Source: Pseudomonadota bacterium (GTDB taxonomy: Bacteria > Pseudomonadota > Alphaproteobacteria > Rhizobiales > Methylopilaceae). Taken from it: a stretch of 5,686 bases of DNA. Where the stretch lies: assembly GCA_023389135.1 (NCBI GenBank), contig JAEWEX010000100.1, positions 1 through 5,686 of the forward strand, written 5' to 3'. The translations under genes and the position numbers were made by a program. This document shows, one piece after another, positions 1-4,699 of this stretch. A model generated the notes under the pieces. That model worked only from the letters and a program-made list of their open reading frames with translations. It was not told the DNA's origin and searched no databases. Position 1 is the stretch's first letter, and the number at the start of each line of letters is the position of its first letter.

Positions 1-828
1 GAGGAAGGCGTTGACCGCCTTGCTGATGCGCGTCGCCACCTCGTCGGACATGCCGCTCGGCGCGATCAGCGAGTACCACTCGGTGAGCTGGAATTCCGGC
101 AGGCCCGACGCCTCGTGCATGGGCGGCAGGTCCGGCACGAAGCGGTTGCGCTCCGGCGTGCTGACGGCGAGCGGACGCAGGGATTCCAGATGCGGACGCA
201 TGGAGCCGTAGGGCCCGAGCATGACGTGGATGCGGCCCGCCACCAGATCGACATAGGCCGGGCCGATGCCGGCATAGGGCAGGTGCTCGATCTCGACCTT
301 GGCGTCCCGCTTGAGGATTTCCAGCATCAGGTGCGGCGCCGTGGCGTTGCCGGCGGAGCCGAAATTGAGCTCGCCCGGATTGGCGCGCGCGTACTCGATC
401 AGCTCCGGCACGCTCTCGGCCGGGACCGACGGATGCACCGCCAGGATGTTGGGCACCGAGGCCAGCACCGACAGGCCGCGCAGGTCGGTCATGGGGTCGT
501 AGGGAACGTTGTTGCTGACCGAGGGCAGGATCAGGTTCTGGAGGGTCTGGATGCCCAGCGTGTGGTTGGGATCGCCGTCCTTGACCGCGACCATGGCGAG
601 CGCGCCGGCGGCCCCGGCGCGGTTCTCGACGATGACCGGCTGGCCGAACTCGTTGGCCAGATGGTCCTGCATCAGCCGCGGAATGGCGTCGGCGATGCCG
701 CCGGGGGGAAATCCGACGACGATGGTGATGGGCTGGGTCGGCCAGGTCTGCGCCATGGTGGCGGTTGCGCCCGAAAGCGCCACGGCGGCGCCTGCCGCCA
801 GCGCCGTCAGCAGGTGTCTTCTGTTCAT
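1..828 (-). CDS. Bug/TctC-family tripartite tricarboxylate transporter substrate-binding protein (3' end outside window)
   Basis: This is a periplasmic solute receptor of the Bug (TctC) family, which captures small, usually carboxylated, compounds for TctAB-type carriers or acts as an orphan receptor. The frame is open for 276 codons from ATG at 828 to the window edge without a stop. Family members are about 320-330 residues, so roughly 50 C-terminal residues are missing. Residues 1-26 form a signal peptide: NRRHLL near the start is Tat-like, followed by an Ala-rich core and likely cleavage after TMA. Family hallmarks follow in order: WPTQPITIVVGFPPGG with Asp47, GQPVIVENRAGAAG (62-75), YDP (110-112), the loop GSAGNATAPH (157-166), and HLPYAG with downstream DLVAG (182-198). 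The start is supported by AAGGGAGG eight bases upstream. The gene is separated by 140 bases from the upstream operon and has its own candidate promoter. The ligand cannot be assigned, and whether tctA/tctB genes follow is not visible. Confidence 0.95.
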   Translation of the reverse strand, partial: MNRRHLLTALAAGAAVALSGATATMAQTWPTQPITIVVGFPPGGIADAIPRLMQDHLANEFGQPVIVENRAGAAGALAMVAVKDGDPNHTLGIQTLQNLILPSVSNNVPYDPMTDLRGLSVLASVPNILAVHPSVPAESVPELIEYARANPGELNFGSAGNATAPHLMLEILKRDAKVEIEHLPYAGIGPAYVDLVAGRIHVMLGPYGSMRPHLESLRPLAVSTPERNRFVPDLPPMHEASGLPEFQLTEWYSLIAPSGMSDEVATRISKAVNAFL

Positions 829-836
829 GAGATCAT

Positions 837-877
837 CCTCCCTTATCAAGGCGTGAGCGCGCCCGGGAGGCGCGCTC
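837..877 (-). promoter_or_regulatory. Structured leader and ribosome binding site of the Bug/TctC-type gene
   Basis: The Shine-Dalgarno sequence GGGAGG (complement of 837-842) lies 8 bases before the ATG at 828. Upstream in the same leader is a perfect 9-bp inverted repeat, GAGCGCGCC at 855-863 and GGCGCGCTC at 869-877, with a 5-base loop. In the transcript the loop and its stem base read CCUCCC (complement of 865-870), which is exactly complementary to GGGAGG. A small second repeat, CCTT/AAGG at 841-851, also overlaps the Shine-Dalgarno sequence. The repeats are seen directly; a role in controlling translation is inference. Confidence 0.5.
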
Positions 878-892
878 TTTTCAAGATATTCA

Positions 893-906
893 TGTAATTG
901 ATTACA
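893..906. promoter_or_regulatory. Candidate operator: 14-bp palindrome TGTAAT-TG-ATTACA
   Basis: This is a perfect 6-bp inverted repeat with a 2-base centre, very A+T rich in otherwise G+C-rich DNA. It lies 65 bases upstream of the Bug/TctC-type start codon and covers the place where a -10 box would fall relative to the TTGACA at 921-926. Its size and symmetry suit a dimeric helix-turn-helix repressor of LacI or GntR type, but no regulator gene is in the window and the family cannot be decided. Repression by blocking the promoter is inferred from position. Confidence 0.5.
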
Positions 907-926
907 GAAGCTTCCGGCAGTGTCAA
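898..926 (-). promoter_or_regulatory. Candidate sigma-70-type promoter of the Bug/TctC-type gene
   Basis: On the minus strand a perfect TTGACA -35 hexamer occupies 926-921. Spacers of 16-18 bases lead to TAATCA, AATCAA or ATCAAT, all poor -10 matches. TGTAAT is a good match but lies only 14 bases away. A strong TTGAC element with a weak -10 is tolerable for alphaproteobacterial housekeeping promoters. Support comes from the exact -35 hexamer, the position between two transcription units and the local A+T richness. The exact -10 and start site are uncertain. Confidence 0.4.
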
Positions 927-946
927 TCATCCATACCACTGGATGA
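927..946. repeat. Perfect 7-bp inverted repeat directly upstream of the -35 box
   Basis: TCATCCA (927-933) and TGGATGA (940-946) are perfect inverted arms around the spacer TACCAC. On the minus strand the repeat ends exactly where TTGACA begins, which is where an activator or regulator would sit. It also lies 23 bases past the stop of the EamA gene and could act as a weak transcript end, but no T-run follows on the minus strand, so an intrinsic terminator is poorly supported. Confidence 0.4.
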
Positions 947-968
947 GATCACGTTCCCGCTGGACGCA

Positions 969-1889
969 TCAATCCTGGGCTGCGTCCGGCGTCGGCGCAA
1001 CCCTGTCGGCCGGACGGCTTCCGCCCCGGAGCTCGCCGGCCACGATCAGGGCTCCCGCCAGCGCGATGGCCGCGGCCCCCGCCAGCGTCCACGCCGTCGG
1101 CACCTGGCCCAGGAGCGCATAGCCGAACGCCATGGCGCCCACGAGCTGGAAATAGCTGTAGGGCGCCAGCATCGACGCCTCCACTTGGCGGTGGGCGGCG
1201 ATGAACAGCACGTGGGAGCCGAGATAGATCAGCCCGCTCGCAGCCATGCCCGCCACCGCCAGCGGGCTCGGCGTCACCCACACGAACGGCAGGATCAGGC
1301 TGCTGGTCGCGGCGGCGGCCAGCGCCATGTAGAAGTTCGCCGCCCATGGATTGACCCGCACCGCCGCGAACCGGGTCAGCAGCTGGTGGCAGGCGATGGC
1401 CGCCATTGCGCCCATGGCGCCCAGATACGCCGGGTGCAGCGCGCCGCCCCACGGCCGGGTGATGGCGAGCATGCCGGCGACCCCCACCAGCGCCGCGACC
1501 CGGGGCGCGAGCCCGACCCGCTCGCCCAGCAGCAGCAGCCCCAGGATCATGGTCGCCACCGGGGCGAGGAAGATGATGGCGGCCGCCTCGGCGAACGGGA
1601 TGTAGCCGATGGTCAGCACCACCAGATAGGTGCCCACCACCGGGATCACGCCGCGCAGCAGCAGCGCGCCCTTGTGGCCGGTGTCGGCCACCGCCCGCCA
1701 GTGGAACGGCAGGATCGCCAGCGACCCGAACACCAGGAAGAAGAAGAACCGCCCCCACACCGCCTCGGCGACGCCGGTCTCGTCGGCCACCAGCCGGAGC
1801 ATGGCGTCGTTGAACGCGAACAGGCAGTTCGCGGTCGCGGCCATGCCGATGCCGGCGAGCCGCGGCGTGCGCCATCGGCTGCTCAGCAT
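969..1889 (-). CDS. EamA/DMT-superfamily permease (ten transmembrane helices)
   Basis: This inner-membrane protein of 306 residues has the usual length of the EamA (DUF6) drug/metabolite transporter family, whose members move amino acids, organic acids or other metabolites, often outward. Ten hydrophobic segments can be placed near residues 11-33, 44-62, 74-92, 98-120, 127-145, 152-172, 183-204, 208-231, 237-260 and 264-284, as two five-helix repeats. The family signature is visible in both halves: PFAEAAAIIFLAPV (98-111) with LLGERVG (120-126), and VEASMLAPYSYFQLVGA (236-252) with LLGQVPTAW (259-267). The second half has Gln where the first has Glu. The ATG at 1889 is the first possible start after the in-frame TAG that ends the dehydrogenase gene. 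The only GGAGGT lies 21 bases upstream, too far for a normal Shine-Dalgarno, so initiation may depend on coupling. It is last in the operon, 33 bases after the dehydrogenase. The substrate is unknown; a metabolite exporter linked to the pathway is a guess. Confidence 0.92.
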   Translation of the reverse strand: MLSSRWRTPRLAGIGMAATANCLFAFNDAMLRLVADETGVAEAVWGRFFFFLVFGSLAILPFHWRAVADTGHKGALLLRGVIPVVGTYLVVLTIGYIPFAEAAAIIFLAPVATMILGLLLLGERVGLAPRVAALVGVAGMLAITRPWGGALHPAYLGAMGAMAAIACHQLLTRFAAVRVNPWAANFYMALAAAATSSLILPFVWVTPSPLAVAGMAASGLIYLGSHVLFIAAHRQVEASMLAPYSYFQLVGAMAFGYALLGQVPTAWTLAGAAAIALAGALIVAGELRGGSRPADRVAPTPDAAQD

Positions 1890-1922
1890 CGGCGCGTGGC
1901 CGCGGGCAGCACCTCCGCGGGG

Positions 1923-2882
1923 CTACAGCACCCGGATCGGCTGGCCGTCCAGGAACGCGATCGCATTCTCAACACCCTGCCGGAAGAATTCGCGGTAGAT
2001 CTCGGCGGAGCCGTAGCCGATATGCGGCGTCAGCACCGTGTTGGGCGCCGCAAGCAGCGGGTCGCCCGCCCGCAGCGGCTCGCGCCAGTGCACGTCCAGC
2101 GCGGCGCGGATGCGGCCCTGCCGCAGCGCCTCCAGCAGCGCCGGCTCGTCGATCAGCGGCGCGCGCGAGGTGTTGACCAGGATCGCGCCGGGCTTCATCC
2201 GCGACAGCTCGTCCGCGCCGATCACCCCGCGCGTGCGGTCGGACAGGACGAGGTGAAGGCTGACCGCGTCGGCGCGCGCGAACACCTCGGACTTGTCCAC
2301 CGCCGCCGCCCCGGCGGCCGCGGCGCGCTCCGGCGTCAGGTTGGGGCTCCACGCGATCACGTTCATGCCCAGCGCCCGGCCGTAGCCGGCCATCAGCGCC
2401 CCGGTGCGGCCGAGCCCGACCAGCCCGAGCGTGCGGCCGGAGAGTTCGATGCCGGCCGAGGTGCCGATCTGGTAGCGGCCGGCCCGGGTCGCGGCGTCCG
2501 CCGCCGGGATCTGCCGCGCCGCGGCCAGCATCAGCGCCAGCGCCAGCTCGGCGGTGGCCGCGCCGTTCTCGCCGCCCCCGGTCCAGCACACGGTCACGCC
2601 CCGCTCGGCCAGCGCCGCGAAATCGATGGCGCCCGCACGCTTGCCCGTCAGACCGAACATCTTCAGCCGCGGCAGCCGCGCCACCAGCGACGCCGGGAAC
2701 GGCGTCCGCTCGCGCATGGCGAGCAGGATGTCGAACCCCTCCAGGGCTGCCGCCGCCTCGTCCTCGCCGGCGAACGGCTCCTCGAAGAACACCACCTCGG
2801 CGCGCGCCTCCAGCGCCGACCAGTCGGCGCTGCCGCGGGCGGCCCGGTGCCAGTCGTCCAGCACCGCCACCCGGCTCCTCAT
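1923..2882 (-). CDS. D-2-hydroxyacid dehydrogenase, NAD(P)-dependent
   Basis: This cytoplasmic oxidoreductase of 319 residues has the normal family length and interconverts a D-2-hydroxyacid and a 2-oxoacid. It has the family layout: an N-terminal half of the substrate-binding domain with LLAMRERTPFP (53-63), a central Rossmann fold with the glycine motif GLGRTG (156-161), and C-terminal catalytic residues Arg240 (NTSRAPLIDE), Glu268 (DVHWREPL) and His287 (TPHIGYGS). The end of the second Rossmann strand reads AWSPN (177-181), with no acidic residue to hold the NAD ribose, so NADP use or relaxed cofactor choice is possible. I chose ATG at 2882 because GGAGG lies 5 bases upstream and the protein then begins directly at MRSRVAVLDDW. 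An in-frame ATG at 2897 is a weaker alternative, and the frame stays open further up to 2987, overlapping the HD gene. It follows that gene by 22 bases. The substrate is unknown; a role in processing a TRAP-imported acid is inferred. Confidence 0.93.
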   Translation of the reverse strand: MRSRVAVLDDWHRAARGSADWSALEARAEVVFFEEPFAGEDEAAAALEGFDILLAMRERTPFPASLVARLPRLKMFGLTGKRAGAIDFAALAERGVTVCWTGGGENGAATAELALALMLAAARQIPAADAATRAGRYQIGTSAGIELSGRTLGLVGLGRTGALMAGYGRALGMNVIAWSPNLTPERAAAAGAAAVDKSEVFARADAVSLHLVLSDRTRGVIGADELSRMKPGAILVNTSRAPLIDEPALLEALRQGRIRAALDVHWREPLRAGDPLLAAPNTVLTPHIGYGSAEIYREFFRQGVENAIAFLDGQPIRVL

Positions 2883-2887
2883 GCCTG

Positions 2888-2892
2888 CCTCC
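2888..2892 (-). promoter_or_regulatory. Shine-Dalgarno GGAGG that decides the dehydrogenase start
   Basis: GGAGG on the minus strand lies 5 bases before the ATG at 2882. The competing ATG at 2897 has no comparable site and lies only 7 bases after the HD gene's stop. This favours the 319-residue dehydrogenase. Confidence 0.65.
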
Positions 2893-2904
2893 GCCATGGT
2901 CCGC

Positions 2905-3564
2905 TCAGCGCCGGAACGAGGGCGGGATCGTGGCGGGGTCCACCTGGTCGGCCGCCACCAGCACGTGCCAGTAGGCATGGTCCACATGGTGGACGATGGT
3001 GTTCTCGAGGCTGCGCACCACCAGGTCTCCCTCGGCGGAATGCGCCGCGGCCATGTGGGCGACCTCCTCCGGCAGGCCGACGCTCAGGCAGATGTGCACG
3101 CCATAGGCGGGATGGCGGATCGACGGCCGGCCGGTGTGCTGCGACTTGGCCCAGCGCGCCCGGTTCACCGGGTCGAACTCCCAGGGCTTGCCGATGTCGT
3201 GGCACAGCGCACCGGCCACCACCAGGTCGCGGTCGATCTGGATGTGGGGGAAATGCTCGATGAAATCGTCGGCCATCTTCATGGCGAGCCGGGTGACGCC
3301 GCGCAGGTGGTCGGTCTGGTCGCCGCTCAGCGCCTCCAGGTCGCCCGGCACGCCGCAGGCCTGCATGTCGCGCAGCGAATCGTAGCTGCTGCCGGCCAGC
3401 GCGAAGGCCCAGGCCTCGGTGACCTTGTCGCGCAGCCCCGCGTCGCGAATCTCCGCGATCTCGGGCAGTTCCTCCCGGACGCGGGCGCGCAGCTCGTCCG
3501 TGATCGGCCGCCCGCGGGCGGCGAGGGGCCGGGCCTGCCCGGCTTGCTTGGCTGTGGCTGTCAT
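2905..3564 (-). CDS. HD-domain metalloprotein of unknown substrate
   Basis: This is a soluble protein of 219 residues with an HD fold, a superfamily of metal-dependent phosphohydrolases that also contains diiron oxygenases such as PhnZ and myo-inositol oxygenase. Residues 1-80 are a charged, helical N-terminal extension with no signal peptide. Candidate metal ligands follow in the HD order: His86 (DQTDHLRGV), His122-Asp123 (ALCHDIGKPWEF), His151 (IRHPAYGVH), His175 (MAAAHSAEGD) and Asp195 (VHHVDHAYWH). The two extra histidines between the HD pair and the last Asp fit a two-metal HD site rather than a one-metal one, and the 24-residue His151-His175 spacing resembles PhnZ as I recall it. It lies between dctP (77-base gap, with a stem-loop) and the dehydrogenase (22-base gap), so it is probably co-transcribed. 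The start at ATG 3564 is the only in-frame start seen close upstream of the conserved part; its Shine-Dalgarno is weak (GAAAG). HD assignment is firm. Whether it is a hydrolase, phosphodiesterase or oxygenase is not known. Confidence 0.9.
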   Translation of the reverse strand: MTATAKQAGQARPLAARGRPITDELRARVREELPEIAEIRDAGLRDKVTEAWAFALAGSSYDSLRDMQACGVPGDLEALSGDQTDHLRGVTRLAMKMADDFIEHFPHIQIDRDLVVAGALCHDIGKPWEFDPVNRARWAKSQHTGRPSIRHPAYGVHICLSVGLPEEVAHMAAAHSAEGDLVVRSLENTIVHHVDHAYWHVLVAADQVDPATIPPSFRR

Positions 3565-3599
3565 CGTGATGCTTTCTGTCGAGAGTGTCTGGATCGTGA

Positions 3600-3628
3600 C
3601 CCCGGGACGGCGCGCCGCCGCCCCGGGG
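3600..3628 (-). repeat. G+C-rich intercistronic stem-loop between dctP and the HD gene
   Basis: CCCCGGG (3600-3606) can pair with CCCGGGG (3622-3628), and the enclosed loop contains the self-complementary CGGCGCGCCG (3608-3617). The element lies 13 bases beyond the dctP stop in the 77-base gap, the longest in the operon. No T-run follows on the minus strand, so it is not a classical terminator. Known cases of such hairpins after binding-protein genes protect the upstream message and reduce downstream expression. That role here is inference. Confidence 0.5.
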
Positions 3629-3641
3629 CCGTCATCGGGCG

Positions 3642-4658
3642 TCAGGCCGCAGCCGACTGGGCGAGCGACACGAGATCGGGCGGGAACAGGTCGGGGTTGT
3701 CCGTCAGGACCGGGGCCGCGGCCTTGCGGAACGACTCGCCATCAACCTCGGTCATGACCTCCATGCCGTTGGCGGCGAGGAAGTCGTAGGCCGCCGCCTC
3801 GTCCTTCTGGGTATGCTGGCGCAGGTGCTCGTCGGCGGCGCTGGACGCCGCGAGGAACGCCTCGCGCTCGGAGGCGTCCAGCCCGTCGAACACCTTCGGG
3901 TTCATGACCACATAGGCGGTGGTCAGCACGTGGTCGGTCTTGGAGACGTGTTTCTGGACCTCGAACAGCTTGTTCGACTTGACCACCGAGGGCGGCGTGT
4001 CCTGGCCGTCGGCGACCCCCTGCCGCAGCGCCAGGTACAGCTCGCTCAGGTCCACCGCCACGGTGGAGGCGCCCAGCGCCTGCATCAGCGCGATATAGGC
4101 CTTGGCGTTGGGCACGCGCATCTTCATGCCCTGCATGTCCGCAGCCGAGCCGATGGGCTTGACGTTGTTGGTCATGCAGCGGAAGCCGAGGTCGGTCCAG
4201 CCGACCAGGTTGAAGCCCTTCTCCAGCGACCGCTTGCGCAACTCGTCGCCGAAGCCGCCCGCGATGGCGGCATAGGCCTGCGCGCGGCTCTTCCACAGGA
4301 ACGGCGCGTCGGTGACCGACATCTCCGGCACCCAGTTCATCAGGCCGACGCCGATGGCGCCCATCTCGATGGAGCCCAGGCGCACCGCCTGCGCGGTGTC
4401 GCGCTCGTTGCCCATCTGCGCGTCCGGAAAGATCTGGACGGTGATGGCGCTGGAGGTCGAGGCCTCGATGGTGGATTTGAAGTGCTCCGCCCAGATGTGC
4501 CAGCCATGCGCGGTGGGCGCCGGATGCGCGAATCTGAGCCGCCGCGCCGCGCTGGCGCGGCCGGGCAGGATGGTGAAGGCGCCGGCGGCGGCGCCGATCT
4601 TGAGGACGTCGCGTCGGGATACGGCGCGGCGGCCGGCCTTGGAACCGTGAGACACCAT
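3642..4658 (-). CDS. dctP: TRAP transporter periplasmic substrate-binding protein, DctP family
   Basis: This is the extracytoplasmic receptor of a TRAP secondary transporter, delivering an organic acid to the DctQM membrane complex using an ion gradient. It has 338 residues, typical for DctP. The N-terminus is a Tat signal: SRRDVLK (14-20), an Ala/Gly-rich hydrophobic stretch and likely cleavage after ASA at 37. The mature protein starts RRLRFAHP and contains FPDAQMGNERD (77-87), then the conserved block CMTNNVKPIGSAADMQGMKM with Arg181 and Asn184 (RVPN), where the family Arg binds the ligand carboxylate. Next come LGASTVAVDLSELYLALRQG (195-214) and VADGQDTP (215-222), ending in the usual helical region. 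ATG at 4658 is chosen because GGGAGG lies 9 bases upstream and the signal peptide begins there; the same frame is open upstream to 5429 but that part overlaps dctM and is not protein-like. It follows dctM by 41 bases. The symbol is the generic TRAP name. The ligand is not known. Confidence 0.96.
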   Translation of the reverse strand: MVSHGSKAGRRAVSRRDVLKIGAAAGAFTILPGRASAARRLRFAHPAPTAHGWHIWAEHFKSTIEASTSSAITVQIFPDAQMGNERDTAQAVRLGSIEMGAIGVGLMNWVPEMSVTDAPFLWKSRAQAYAAIAGGFGDELRKRSLEKGFNLVGWTDLGFRCMTNNVKPIGSAADMQGMKMRVPNAKAYIALMQALGASTVAVDLSELYLALRQGVADGQDTPPSVVKSNKLFEVQKHVSKTDHVLTTAYVVMNPKVFDGLDASEREAFLAASSAADEHLRQHTQKDEAAAYDFLAANGMEVMTEVDGESFRKAAAPVLTDNPDLFPPDLVSLAQSAAA

Positions 4659-4667
4659 GACTTGCTT

Positions 4668-4673
4668 CCTCCC
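4668..4673 (-). promoter_or_regulatory. Shine-Dalgarno GGGAGG that decides the dctP start
   Basis: GGGAGG on the minus strand lies 9 bases before ATG 4658. It matters because the dctP frame stays open for 257 further codons upstream across the dctM gene, so a longest-frame start would be wrong. Confidence 0.75.
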
Positions 4674-4699
4674 GTGATGGGCGGCCCGTGTCGTCCGGG

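Noticed and set aside
855..881. Perfect 9-bp G+C hairpin followed by TTTT on the plus strand, which looks like an intrinsic terminator
   Set aside because: No plus-strand gene precedes it, and in the minus-strand direction no T-run follows. It is better read as leader structure of the Bug/TctC-type gene, although it would stop plus-strand antisense transcription if any occurred.
115..897. A 260-codon plus-strand open frame across the left end
   Set aside because: It is antisense to the Bug/TctC-type gene, which has continuous family motifs and a signal peptide. The plus-strand product is compositionally biased and unrecognisable.
2883..2987. N-terminal extension of the dehydrogenase to ATG 2987
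   Set aside because: It would overlap the HD gene by more than 80 bases, encodes Trp/Arg/Pro-rich sequence with no family counterpart, and the ATG at 2882 has a good ribosome binding site.
1185..3263. A 692-codon plus-strand open frame, the longest in the window
   Set aside because: It is antisense to three well-supported genes (EamA permease, dehydrogenase, HD protein). Its translation is Arg/Gly/His/Gln-rich low-complexity protein with no recognisable domain, as expected from G+C-rich shadow frames.
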